In this document: positions 42,367-51,267 of the stretch, in pieces | Numbering within the stretch: the stretch's first letter is position 1 | How the letters are laid out: each line of letters opens with the position of its first letter | Assembly (NCBI GenBank): GCA_900444965.1 | Contig: UFRQ01000003.1 | Coordinates: forward strand, 1,488,001-1,552,000 | Source: [Actinobacillus] rossii | Lineage (GTDB): Bacteria; Pseudomonadota; Gammaproteobacteria; Enterobacterales; Pasteurellaceae | Length of the DNA stretch: 64,000 bases | Direction of reading: 5' to 3' | The notes under the pieces: model-generated | Told to the model about the DNA's origin: nothing | Databases searched by the model: none | Seen by the model: only the letters and a program-made list of their open reading frames with translations | Translations under genes and position numbers: made by a program

Positions 42367-42996
42367 ATGAATATTGAAATTATCCCAGTTACTGCGTTTC
42401 AGCAGAATTGTTCCCTTGTTTGGGATGATGAAAAAAATGCCGCTATTATTGATCCGGGTGGTGATGCACAAAAACTGATCAAACGTATAGAAGAACTTGA
42501 ATTGAAGTTGCAAGCTATTTTATTAACTCATGGGCATTTAGATCATGTAGGCGCAGCGACTAAATTAAAAGCGCATTTCGGGGTAGAGATTTTAGGTCCC
42601 AATAGTCAAGATGAATATTGGTTTCAATCCTTACCGCAACAATCACGCCAGTTTGGTCTATTTGAAGCTGATAGTTTTACGCCAGATCATTGGTTAGATG
42701 AAGATGGCGAGTTGCTCAATTTAGCGGGTTATCAGTTTGAAGTATTGTATTTACCAGGACACACACCAGGTCATGTTGGGTTTGTTGAACACAGTCAAAA
42801 AGTTGTATTTGCTGGTGATGTGCTATTTAAACAAAGTATTGGACGAACAGATTTTCCTGGGGGGAACCACGAGGAATTGCTTCATTCTATTCGCTCTAAA
42901 TTATATACCTTGCCAGATGAAATGATTGTGATTCCAGGTCATGGTCCTGCTACAACGATAGGTCAAGAAAAAATGCAAAATCCTTTTGTACGTTAA
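42367..42996 (+). CDS. gloC: Type II glyoxalase GloC (YcbL), MBL-fold hydrolase
   Basis: The 209-residue metallo-beta-lactamase-fold enzyme has the THGHLDHVGAA metal motif (about 54-64), PGHTPGHVGF, FAGDVLFKQSIGRTD and the final PGHGPAT. It hydrolyses S-lactoylglutathione to lactate and glutathione in methylglyoxal detoxification. It is shorter than GloB, matching the YcbL branch. Confidence 0.92.
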   Translation: MNIEIIPVTAFQQNCSLVWDDEKNAAIIDPGGDAQKLIKRIEELELKLQAILLTHGHLDHVGAATKLKAHFGVEILGPNSQDEYWFQSLPQQSRQFGLFEADSFTPDHWLDEDGELLNLAGYQFEVLYLPGHTPGHVGFVEHSQKVVFAGDVLFKQSIGRTDFPGGNHEELLHSIRSKLYTLPDEMIVIPGHGPATTIGQEKMQNPFVR

Positions 42997-43033
42997 TTGA
43001 GAGGGAATTTATTTAAAATTGAATAGTCTTAGC

Positions 43034-43058
43034 ATTGGGCATAAGCCCAGTTATTTTT
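43034..43058 (+). terminator. Possible terminator after gloC
   Basis: TGGGC and GCCCA pair around ATAA, followed by TTATTTTTA. The T-run is broken. Confidence 0.5.
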
Positions 43059-43075
43059 ATGATTAAGGATCTGAA

Positions 43076-43672
43076 ATGAAAGCATTAAAATCTCTTCTTG
43101 CATTAAGTATGGGTTTAGCAATTTCTGCAACAACATTGGCTACAGAAAATCCAATGATCTCAATGAAAGACGTGGCAAAATCTGCAGTAAGCGAGAAAGC
43201 AAATAACGTAAAATCAGCAGTTACTGATAAGATTAAAGTAGAAAAATCAGCAGCTAATGAGAAAGTTGTAGCAGGAAAAGAGAAAGTTTCTGCAGTAAAA
43301 GATAAAGTAACATCAATCAAAACAGATGCAACAAACAAAGTTTCTACTACAAAAGATAAAGGGACATCAACGAAATCTGATGTAACAAATAATGTATCTT
43401 CTGTAAAAGAAAAAACAACACAAGTTAAAGCTAAAGTAGCTGATGTTAAAGAAAGTGCAAAATCAGCGGTAACAAATACACAAAAAGTAAATATTAATAC
43501 GGCGGATGTCAAAACATTACAAACGCTAGGCGGTATTGGTGAGGCTAAAGCGCAAGCGATTGTGGACTACCGTAATAAAGTAGGCAAAATTAAAGATTTA
43601 TCTGAATTATCAAATATTTCAGGTATTGGTGATGCGACACTTGAGAAAGTAGCACCATTCGTGAAATTTTAA
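43076..43672 (+). CDS. ComEA/ComE1-family competence DNA-binding protein with long repeat-rich extension
   Basis: The 198-residue secreted protein has a signal peptide (about 1-22, ending TTLA). A region of about 110 residues rich in Lys, Val, Ser and Thr follows, with an imperfect repeat of about 17-18 residues (KDKVTSIKTDATNKVST, then KDKGTSTKSDVTNNVSS). The C-terminal 61 residues form a ComEA helix-hairpin-helix domain (VNINTADVKTLQTLGGIG and LSNISGIGDATLEKV). ComEA binds incoming DNA in the periplasm during transformation. The usual Haemophilus ComE1 is near 110 residues, so the extension is unusual. A good AAGGA Shine-Dalgarno sequence precedes the ATG. Confidence 0.9.
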   Translation: MKALKSLLALSMGLAISATTLATENPMISMKDVAKSAVSEKANNVKSAVTDKIKVEKSAANEKVVAGKEKVSAVKDKVTSIKTDATNKVSTTKDKGTSTKSDVTNNVSSVKEKTTQVKAKVADVKESAKSAVTNTQKVNINTADVKTLQTLGGIGEAKAQAIVDYRNKVGKIKDLSELSNISGIGDATLEKVAPFVKF

Positions 43673-43692
43673 TTAAGAAACTTGTTTAAATC

Positions 43693-43734
43693 TAACCGTA
43701 CTTTTTATTTAAGATTAAAGTGCGGTTATTTTTT
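43693..43734 (+). terminator. Terminator after the comEA-type gene
   Basis: TAACCGTACTTT (a mutated USS) pairs with AAAGTGCGGTTA (an intact USS), followed by TTTTTT. Confidence 0.8.
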
Positions 43735-43827
43735 ATAATATTTTTGAAACAGAATGTGTAGAATTGCGTCGAATTGTTTAATCTCTATGCGAACAAACGA
43801 GATTTTATAAATTTCTGCAAAAAAGAG

Positions 43828-43856
43828 TTGACGAGTGGGGGCGTAATCAGCATAAT
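43828..43856 (+). promoter_or_regulatory. Promoter of the tRNA array
   Basis: TTGACG (43828-43833), a 17-base spacer and CATAAT (43851-43856) are followed by a GC-rich discriminator (GCTCCGC), the pattern of stable-RNA promoters under stringent control. Confidence 0.85.
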
Positions 43857-43905
43857 ACGCTCCGCAAAGCCGATAACGGTAACGCAAGAATTAAAAATAG
43901 TTAGT

Positions 43906-43982
43906 GGCTACATAGCTCAGCTGGTTAGAGCACAACACTCATAATGTTGGGGTCGCAAGTTCGAATCTCGCTGTAGCCACCA
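43906..43982 (+). tRNA. tRNA-Met (CAT, elongator)
   Basis: This is a 77-base cloverleaf with acceptor GGCTACA/TGTAGCC, anticodon loop CTCATAA and encoded CCA. It matches the elongator Met tRNA rather than the initiator (paired first base, no three G-C anticodon-stem signature). Confidence 0.95.
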
Positions 43983-44001
43983 TTTTATTTTTAACTTTGA
44001 T

Positions 44002-44084
44002 GCGGAAGTGGCGAAATTGGTAGACGCACCAGATTTAGGTTCTGGCGCCTGTGCGTGTGGGTTCAAGTCCCTCCTTCCGCACCA
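44002..44084 (+). tRNA. tRNA-Leu (TAG)
   Basis: An 83-base class II tRNA with acceptor GCGGAAG/CTTCCGC, anticodon TAG in the loop TTTAGGT, a short variable arm and encoded CCA. Confidence 0.95.
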
Positions 44085-44124
44085 TTTTATCAGCTTGCAG
44101 TCAAAAATAGTGGTTAATTTATAT

Positions 44125-44199
44125 TGGGGTATCGCCAAGCGGTAAGGCACCGGGTTTTGATCTCGGCATCCCTAGGTTCGAATCCTAGTACCCCAGCCA
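44125..44199 (+). tRNA. tRNA-Gln (TTG), copy 1
   Basis: The 75-base tRNA has acceptor TGGGGTA/TACCCCA, anticodon loop TTTTGAT and encoded CCA. It is identical in sequence to the second copy 40 bases downstream. Confidence 0.96.
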
Positions 44200-44239
44200 T
44201 CTATTCAAATTTCCTAATTTTATCAAAATACATTTCTAT

Positions 44240-44314
44240 TGGGGTATCGCCAAGCGGTAAGGCACCGGGTTTTGATCTCGGCATCCCTAGGTTCGAATCC
44301 TAGTACCCCAGCCA
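44240..44314 (+). tRNA. tRNA-Gln (TTG), copy 2
   Basis: This copy is identical to the preceding Gln tRNA over all 75 bases. The order Met-Leu-Gln-Gln recalls the E. coli metT-leuW-glnU-glnW operon. No clear terminator follows. Confidence 0.96.
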
Positions 44315-44447
44315 TATTCCAAATATCTTTAATTGTTCTTATCATTGAAATTCTTTTTATTACAATGGATAAATTTTATTTGTAAAAATTTTTTAAATCA
44401 GTAAAATCTTACCACTTTATAACTGTAAACTTTTAGTGGAAAGATTT

Positions 44448-45710
44448 ATGAACACTCAAACTTCTTCATGGCGTACTAAATTATCTGCGCTAGGCCCAGG
44501 TATTTTAATGGCGTCAGCCGCTGTAGGTGGCTCTCATATTATTATGTCAACACAAGCGGGGGCAATGTACGGCTGGCAACTTGTTGGTTTAATTATTTTG
44601 GCCAATCTTTTTAAATATCCTTTTTTCCGTTTCGGTGCGCAATATACGCTTGATAGCGGTAAAACTTTGCTTGAAGGTTATCAAGAAAAAGGACGTTTCT
44701 ATTTATGGCTCTTTTTTCTTTTAAATATTGTCGCAACAATTATCAATACGGCTGCTGTTGCATTACTTACTGCTGCGATTCTAACATTTGTATTGCCTGA
44801 ACCCGTCCCTGTTCCTACGTTAAGTTTAATCGTTATTGTTGTTACAACAGCGATTTTATTACTTGGAAAATATCGTATATTAGACAGTCTGTCTAAACTT
44901 ATTATGATTTCTTTAACTGTCACGACTGTCGTCGCTGTGATTATTGCTTTTATGCGTAATGGTGCCGATGGCGTCGTGCAACCTGATTTTGTTGCTCCAT
45001 CGCCATGGAATTTAGGACCGCTTGGTTTAGGCTTTATCGTGGCATTAATGGGTTGGATGCCTGCTCCAATTGAAATTTCAGCTATTAACTCAATGTGGGT
45101 TCAGGCGAAACGTCGTTTAACTCAAATTTCTCATGAGGACGGTGTTTTTGATTTTAATGTAGGGTTTATTGGTACAGCTATTTTAGCTTTAGTGTTTGTT
45201 GCGCTTGGTGCGCTAGTACAATTTGGTTCTGGAGAACAAGTAGAAATGGCAAATGGTGGCAAATATATTGCACAGTTGATTAATATGTACGCAAGCACCA
45301 TTGGTGATTGGGCTAGAGTATTAATCGCATTTATCGCTTTTATGTGTATGTTTGGTACAACCATTACTGTTATTGATGGCTATTCACGTACAAATGTAGA
45401 GAGTTTACGTTTATTACTCAAACGTAAAGAAAGCACTCCACGTTACTTAAATATGGCTTTCGTTGTGGCGGCACTTTCAGGGCTAGCTTTAATTTTTTAT
45501 TTTAATAATGCTGTAAAACCTATGCTCAATTTTGCGATGATTGCCTCATTTGTATCTGCACCATTATTTGCTTACCTAAACCTATCTCTTGTATTAAAAG
45601 GTGAGCATCGCGTACGTGGTGGTCTATTTGGGCTTTCAATTGCCGGCTTAATTTTCTTAACTGGTTTTGCGTTGTTATTTATTGTTAACCAGCTTGGTTT
45701 AATTGCATAA
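44448..45710 (+). CDS. NRAMP-like divalent-metal transporter family protein (divergent)
   Basis: This 420-residue inner-membrane protein has about eleven hydrophobic segments and an overall NRAMP (LeuT-fold) pattern. It begins ALGPGILMASAAVGGSHIIM in the first membrane segment, and MGWMPAPIEISAINSMW marks the sixth. The canonical DPGN and MPH metal-binding motifs are not present in these segments, so metal choice, or even transport of metal, is uncertain. ATG 44448 follows GTGGAAAG, a good Shine-Dalgarno sequence; a start at 44436 is less likely. Confidence 0.82.
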   Translation: MNTQTSSWRTKLSALGPGILMASAAVGGSHIIMSTQAGAMYGWQLVGLIILANLFKYPFFRFGAQYTLDSGKTLLEGYQEKGRFYLWLFFLLNIVATIINTAAVALLTAAILTFVLPEPVPVPTLSLIVIVVTTAILLLGKYRILDSLSKLIMISLTVTTVVAVIIAFMRNGADGVVQPDFVAPSPWNLGPLGLGFIVALMGWMPAPIEISAINSMWVQAKRRLTQISHEDGVFDFNVGFIGTAILALVFVALGALVQFGSGEQVEMANGGKYIAQLINMYASTIGDWARVLIAFIAFMCMFGTTITVIDGYSRTNVESLRLLLKRKESTPRYLNMAFVVAALSGLALIFYFNNAVKPMLNFAMIASFVSAPLFAYLNLSLVLKGEHRVRGGLFGLSIAGLIFLTGFALLFIVNQLGLIA

Positions 45711-45742
45711 AGTGCGGCTGAAAATCTAATCATTTTGAATAC

Positions 45743-45776
45743 AAAAAAATCCCAGTGTAATAACTGGGATTTTTTT
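45743..45776. terminator. Bidirectional terminator between the NRAMP-like and AEC genes
   Basis: AATCCCAGT and ACTGGGATT form a 9-bp stem with A7 before and T7 after. Confidence 0.93.
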
Positions 45777-45777
45777 G

Positions 45778-46707
45778 TTAAAGAAGTTGATACAAAGCAA
45801 TAATTAACGGCATGGTAATAACACAAAGTAAGGTCGTTACACCATAAATGGCACTTGCTTTTTGCGCGTTTTTGCCGTAAACCAAGGCCATTTGTGTGAC
45901 GGTTGCAGCAGCTGGACTGATTGTGGCTAAAAAGCTAATCATTGCAATGGTTTCGCCATTTTCTGCATAATGGGCAAAACCACAGAGTTTAATGATCCCC
46001 ATTAAACAAATCGGAATAATCAACAAACGCAGTAAAGTCACCAAGTAAATTCGGCGTGAAGATAGAATCGAACGAATAGGAATAGATGCAATTAACATCC
46101 CTGCAATCAGCATCGCATTCGGGCCAATAAACGATCCGACAGCCGTCATTGTGCCAATAATAATGTTGGGTAATTTTATTTGAAAGGCAAACAGTATAGC
46201 GCCAATGATAATGGATAATATATTGATGTTTTTAACGATCTTACTTAAAGACAATTCTCCTTTACCACAAATGATGCTACGGCAGTGTGTCCAAAATAAA
46301 AAGGTTTGTACCACGATAAAGCAAGTGGCGTAAATGACCCATTCTGGTCCAAACATAGACATCACCAACGGGATAATTAAATTACCTGAGTTCGAATAAA
46401 TTGATGCTGCATGTTCTATAGAATCGAGTTTCAATAGTTTTTTTAGCACGATTCCCATAATAATTAATATAACGTGTAAAATTATTGCCATAGTCAGAGA
46501 AAGTAATAATCCGCGCAGTAATTCTGGTGTGTAATCAATTTGGAAGGCTTTGATCATTACGGCAGGGCTGATGATATAAAGTCCGATAATGGAAAGGGGA
46601 TAGCTATCTTTCGATTCCAATAGTTTACTTTTTACCAATGCATAGCCGAGTAATACAATGAGCGTGAGCTCCGTAATTTTACTGGCAAGAATAAGCGCAA
46701 TGTCCAT
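45778..46707 (-). CDS. AEC (auxin efflux carrier) family transporter
   Basis: From ATG 46707 the protein has 309 residues and about ten hydrophobic segments arranged as two five-segment halves, as in AEC permeases. ASIYSNSGNLIIPLVMSMFGPEW (in two parts, near 95-117) and ATISPAAATVTQMALVYG (near 262-279) are the family's crossover regions. Related bacterial proteins move malonate, malate or other organic acids; the substrate is unknown. A TTG start at 46719 is in frame but less credible. Confidence 0.85.
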   Translation of the reverse strand: MDIALILASKITELTLIVLLGYALVKSKLLESKDSYPLSIIGLYIISPAVMIKAFQIDYTPELLRGLLLSLTMAIILHVILIIMGIVLKKLLKLDSIEHAASIYSNSGNLIIPLVMSMFGPEWVIYATCFIVVQTFLFWTHCRSIICGKGELSLSKIVKNINILSIIIGAILFAFQIKLPNIIIGTMTAVGSFIGPNAMLIAGMLIASIPIRSILSSRRIYLVTLLRLLIIPICLMGIIKLCGFAHYAENGETIAMISFLATISPAAATVTQMALVYGKNAQKASAIYGVTTLLCVITMPLIIALYQLL

Positions 46708-46836
46708 AATGTTGTCCAATTAATGATTTATGATGCTATTCTAGTCATTCTTACCAAATAAAAAAATCGCTGAATTGTAAAATTTGCTATAATTCTTCAA
46801 AAAATTTCACAAAATTAACCGCACTTTGGAGATCTT

Positions 46837-47289
46837 ATGTCAATTCAGTTTAATTCTATTGCTTTATTATTGGTTGTTCTTATTTTGCTCGGTGTGCTTA
46901 GTCAAAATAGTTCGATTACTATTTCAGCCACAGTATTGTTGCTAATGCAACAAACCTTTTTATCGAAATATATTCCGTTTTTTGAGAAAAATGGACTGAA
47001 TATTGGCATCATTATTTTGACCATCGGTGTGTTGGCACCCATTGTGACAGGTAAAGTGCAAATTCCAAGTTTGGCGTCATTATTTCACTGGAAAATGTTT
47101 CTTGCTTTAGGTGTAGGGATGTTAGTTGCTTGGTTTGCAGGTCGTGGTGTTAATTTAATGGGTTCACAGCCTATTTTACTCACAGGTTTAATGATTGGTA
47201 CGGTACTTGGTGTGGCATTCTTAGGGGGGATTCCCGTTGGACCATTAATTGCCGCGGGAATTTTATCCTTAATGTTAGGAGTAAAATAA
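46837..47289 (+). CDS. UPF0756 (DUF441, YeaL-type) membrane protein
   Basis: The 150-residue protein has four hydrophobic segments and the family sequence [22 protein letters not shown] near the N terminus (split around 19-40) and [19 protein letters not shown] at the end. Its function is unknown. It is preceded by a GGAG Shine-Dalgarno sequence and a USS (near 46819), and hrpA starts 1 base after its stop codon, so the two are coupled. Confidence 0.9.
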   Translation: MSIQFNSIALLLVVLILLGVLSQNSSITISATVLLLMQQTFLSKYIPFFEKNGLNIGIIILTIGVLAPIVTGKVQIPSLASLFHWKMFLALGVGMLVAWFAGRGVNLMGSQPILLTGLMIGTVLGVAFLGGIPVGPLIAAGILSLMLGVK

Positions 47290-47290
47290 G

Positions 47291-50200
47291 GTGTCAGCAT
47301 TAAAACAACGATCTCGTCAACCCTTCACTCTATTGCAAAAACAGCTTTTGGCTGAACTGACGGATGTAATGAATATTGACAATCGCCGTTTGTCTGCCCG
47401 AATTAAAGGTATTGGTAATATTAAAAAAGAAGAAAGCCAACAAGCGGTAGCGGCAGAAATTCAAGCAGAAATTAAATTAGCTCAAGCGCGCTTGAATCAG
47501 CGTAAAAGTACGGTGAAAAATATCGAATTTCCTGATAATTTGCCTGTTAGCCAACGTAAAGCAGAAATCCAAAAACTCATCGCCGAAAATCAAGTAGTGG
47601 TGATTGCAGGGGAAACCGGCTCAGGTAAAACGACCCAGTTGCCCAAAATGTGTTTGGAATTGGGGTTAGGCACAAAAGGCTTGATTGGTCATACTCAACC
47701 GCGCCGAATTGCGGCACGTTCGGTCGCTATGCGTATTGCTGAAGAACTGAATACCGAACTGGGCGGCATGGTGGGTTACAAGGTACGTTTTAATGATCAA
47801 ATCAGCGAGCAAACCCAAGTTAAACTGATGACAGATGGGATTTTATTGGCTGAAATCCAGACAGATCGTTTTTTAAATCAATATGATACCTTAATTATTG
47901 ATGAAGCCCACGAACGTAGTCTCAATAACGATTTTATCTTAGGTTATCTGAAACAGCTTTTGCCACGCCGTCCTGATCTTAAAGTGATTATTACATCAGC
48001 AACCATTGATGTAGAACGCTTTTCGCGCCATTTTAATAATGCCCCGATTATCGAAGTTTCAGGGCGAACGTTCCCCGTGGAAGTGCGTTATCGCCCGATT
48101 GTGGAGTTGAATGATGAAGAAGGCGAGCAGGATCAGTTACAAGGCATTTTAAATGCGGTAGATGAACTGCAAGCAGAAGGGCGTGGTGATATTTTAATTT
48201 TCTTAAGTGGCGAACGAGAAATTCGTGATACCGCTGAAGCCTTAGAAAAACAGCATTTAAAACACACGGAAATTTTACCGCTTTTTGCGCGATTATCAGC
48301 ACAAGAGCAAAATAAAATTTTCCATCCAAGTGGACTAAATCGTATCGTTCTTGCCACCAACGTGGCGGAAACTTCCTTGACAGTGCCAGGCATTAAATAT
48401 GTTATCGATCCTGGAACGGCGCGAATTTCTCGCTATAGTTACCGCACCAAAGTGCAGCGTTTGCCTATCGAGCCCATTTCCCAAGCCTCTGCTAACCAAC
48501 GTAAAGGGCGTTGTGGACGTGTGTCGGAAGGGATTTGTATTCGCTTGTATTCGGAAGAGGATTTTAACAATCGTCCTGAGTTTACCGATCCTGAAATTCT
48601 GCGCACCAATTTGGCGTCCGTGATTTTGCAAATGACGGCTCTTGGGCTGGACGATATTGAAGCCTTTCCGTTTGTGGATGCGCCTGATAAGCGTCATATT
48701 CAAGATGGCATAAAATTGTTGGAAGAATTAGGGGCGTTTGAATTTAAATCCACTAAATTTGGTGAAAAACGACAATTAACGGCGCAAGGTAAGCAACTTG
48801 CTCAATTACCTGTAGATCCACGCCTTGCCAAAATGCTGTTAAGTGCGGTGAATTTGGGCGCAGTTTATGAAGTGATGATTATTGTGGCGGCATTGTCCAT
48901 TCAAGAACCACGTGAACGCCCCCAAGAAAAGCAGCAAGCCAGTGATGAAAAACATCGCCGTTTTGCCGACAAAAAATCCGATTTCTTGGCGTTTTTGAAT
49001 TTATGGCATTATATTCAAGAACAGCAAAAAGCTTTGAGTAAAAATCAATTTCGCCGCCAATGCCAAAAGGATTACTTGAACTATTTGCGCATTCGCGAAT
49101 GGCAAGATATTTATCATCAAATTCGCCTGACAGTACGAGAAATGGGCTTGCCGATTAACTCGGAGCCAGCAGAATATCAACAAATTCACACCGCACTTTT
49201 AAGCGGTTTGCTTTCACACATTGGTTTAAAAGAAAGTGAGAAACAAAGTTACCTTGGTGCGCGCAATGCCCATTTTGCCATTTTCCCTAATTCGGTACTT
49301 TTCAAAAAACAACCGAAATGGGTGATGGCGGCGGAATTGGTGGAAACCAGCAAACTTTGGGGGCGAATGGTCGCAGAAATCGAGCCTGAATGGATTGAGC
49401 CGCTGGCAGAGCATTTAGTGAAAAAATCCTATGCGGAGCCACGTTGGTCAAAATCACGTGGACAGGTGGTGGCTGATGAAAAGGTGAGTTTGTATGGCGT
49501 GCCGATTGTCAGTGGGCGAGCGGTGAATTACGGTTCCCTTGACCCGAAAACCAGCCGCGAGATCTTTATTCAATCCGCATTGGTGGAAGGGGATTGGAAT
49601 ACGCGCCATAAATTTTTCTTTGAAAATCAAAAGCTCATTCGCGAAGTAGAAGATTTGGAACATAAATCTCGCCGCCGTGATATTTTGGTGGACGACCGCA
49701 CTTTGTTTGAATTTTATGATGAACGAATTGGCACAGATGTGGTATCGCAAAAGCATTTTGATAGCTGGTGGAAAAAGGCGTGTGCGAAAGATCCTGAATT
49801 ATTGAATTTTGAGAAATCTTTTCTAATCAATGATGATGCACAAAAAGTCAGCCAATTAGATTTTCCAAATTGGTGGCATCAAGGCAATTTGAAATTAAAA
49901 TTAACCTATCAATTTGAACCTGGCACGGATGCGGATGGTGTGACGCTACATATTCCCTTGCCGTTGCTCAATCAAATAGAAATGCAAGGTTTTGACTGGC
50001 AAATCCCGGGTTTGCGTCACGAATTAATCGTTGCCTTAATTAAAGCGTTACCAAAATCTTTGCGCCGTAATTTTGTGCCGGCACCGAATTATGCGGAGGC
50101 TTTTTTAGGGCGGGTGACAAATTTTGATAAGCCATTGGCAGAAACCCTAAGCTACGAATTTCGCCGCATGACAGGCGTAAGCGTAGAAGTAGAAGAGTGG

Positions 50201-51217
50201 AAACTGGCGGAAATTGCACCGCACTTGCGAATGACGTTCCGTGTGATTGATGAAAAAGGCAAAAAAATTGCGGAAAGTATGAATTTGGATGAACTGAAAT
50301 TCAGTTTAAGAGACCAAGTTCAACAAAGTCTTTCTGCAGTCGCTGATGACGGCATTGAGCAATCGGGCATTCATATTTGGAATTTCGATGCACTGCCGCA
50401 GGTATTTGAGCAAAGAAAACAAGGTTTTACCGTTAAAGCTTTTCCGGCGATTACTGATGAAAAAGAAGCTGTGGGCATTAAGTTATTTGAGACCGAGTAT
50501 GAGCAATCCGTGGCAATGCAACAAGGATTGCGCCGTTTGATTTTGCTCAATGTGCCATCACCCATTAAATATTTACACGAAAAATTGCCGAATAAATCTA
50601 AGTTGGGGCTATATTTCACTCCATTTGGCAAAGTATTGGATTTAATTGATGATTGTATTGCTTGTGCGGTGGATAAACTGATTGCGGATTTTGGCGGTTT
50701 TGTTTGGAACGAACAGGATTTTGAAAAATTGCGTGATTACGTGCGAGAAAATCTGAATGACATTACGGTAGATATTGCGCAACAAGTGGAAAAACTGCTT
50801 ACCTTAACCTTTGAGATTAATAAGCGACTAAAAGGCAAAATGGATTTTACCATGGCATTTGCTTTATCGGACATTAAATCCCAATTAGCCGGATTGATTT
50901 ATCCGAGTTTTGTGGCTAAAACAGGCTATGCACGTTTGCCTGATATTCACCGTTATCTGCAAGCGATTGATAAACGTATTGACAAATTAGCGCAAGATGT
51001 GAACCGAGATCGTGCCGCAATGCTTCGCGTAGAGCAGTGCCAACAGGCGTATCAACAGCTTTTGGCAAAACTACCGAAGTCTAAACCGCACAGCGCAGAT
51101 GTGCTGGAAATTCGCTATATGATTGAAGAATTACGCGTCAGTTTATTTGCGCAACAATTAGGCACGAAATATCCGATTTCGGATAAGCGCGTGTTGAATG
51201 TAATTGCGGAACAGTAA
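47291..51217 (+). CDS. hrpA: ATP-dependent RNA helicase HrpA
   Basis: The 1308-residue DEAH-box helicase has Walker A GETGSGKTTQ (about 110-119), IDEAHERS (about 204-211), ITSATID, and the C-terminal helicase region with NQRKGRCGRV. Winged-helix, ratchet, OB-like and a long DUF3418 C-terminal part follow, the HrpA layout. In E. coli HrpA rescues stalled or collided ribosomes and affects mRNA processing. It starts with GTG after AGGAG and directly follows the UPF0756 gene. It contains several USS. Confidence 0.97.
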   Translation: MSALKQRSRQPFTLLQKQLLAELTDVMNIDNRRLSARIKGIGNIKKEESQQAVAAEIQAEIKLAQARLNQRKSTVKNIEFPDNLPVSQRKAEIQKLIAENQVVVIAGETGSGKTTQLPKMCLELGLGTKGLIGHTQPRRIAARSVAMRIAEELNTELGGMVGYKVRFNDQISEQTQVKLMTDGILLAEIQTDRFLNQYDTLIIDEAHERSLNNDFILGYLKQLLPRRPDLKVIITSATIDVERFSRHFNNAPIIEVSGRTFPVEVRYRPIVELNDEEGEQDQLQGILNAVDELQAEGRGDILIFLSGEREIRDTAEALEKQHLKHTEILPLFARLSAQEQNKIFHPSGLNRIVLATNVAETSLTVPGIKYVIDPGTARISRYSYRTKVQRLPIEPISQASANQRKGRCGRVSEGICIRLYSEEDFNNRPEFTDPEILRTNLASVILQMTALGLDDIEAFPFVDAPDKRHIQDGIKLLEELGAFEFKSTKFGEKRQLTAQGKQLAQLPVDPRLAKMLLSAVNLGAVYEVMIIVAALSIQEPRERPQEKQQASDEKHRRFADKKSDFLAFLNLWHYIQEQQKALSKNQFRRQCQKDYLNYLRIREWQDIYHQIRLTVREMGLPINSEPAEYQQIHTALLSGLLSHIGLKESEKQSYLGARNAHFAIFPNSVLFKKQPKWVMAAELVETSKLWGRMVAEIEPEWIEPLAEHLVKKSYAEPRWSKSRGQVVADEKVSLYGVPIVSGRAVNYGSLDPKTSREIFIQSALVEGDWNTRHKFFFENQKLIREVEDLEHKSRRRDILVDDRTLFEFYDERIGTDVVSQKHFDSWWKKACAKDPELLNFEKSFLINDDAQKVSQLDFPNWWHQGNLKLKLTYQFEPGTDADGVTLHIPLPLLNQIEMQGFDWQIPGLRHELIVALIKALPKSLRRNFVPAPNYAEAFLGRVTNFDKPLAETLSYEFRRMTGVSVEVEEWKLAEIAPHLRMTFRVIDEKGKKIAESMNLDELKFSLRDQVQQSLSAVADDGIEQSGIHIWNFDALPQVFEQRKQGFTVKAFPAITDEKEAVGIKLFETEYEQSVAMQQGLRRLILLNVPSPIKYLHEKLPNKSKLGLYFTPFGKVLDLIDDCIACAVDKLIADFGGFVWNEQDFEKLRDYVRENLNDITVDIAQQVEKLLTLTFEINKRLKGKMDFTMAFALSDIKSQLAGLIYPSFVAKTGYARLPDIHRYLQAIDKRIDKLAQDVNRDRAAMLRVEQCQQAYQQLLAKLPKSKPHSADVLEIRYMIEELRVSLFAQQLGTKYPISDKRVLNVIAEQ

Positions 51218-51223
51218 TCAAAA

Positions 51224-51262
51224 AAAGTGCGGTCAAAAAATAAAAGATTTTGACCGCTCTTA
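51224..51262 (+). terminator. USS-based terminator/hairpin between hrpA and the amidohydrolase gene
   Basis: AGTGCGGTCAAAA pairs with TTTTGACCGCTCT (one mismatch near the end). It sits between two convergent genes and can act on both strands. Confidence 0.75.
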
Positions 51263-51267
51263 TATCA

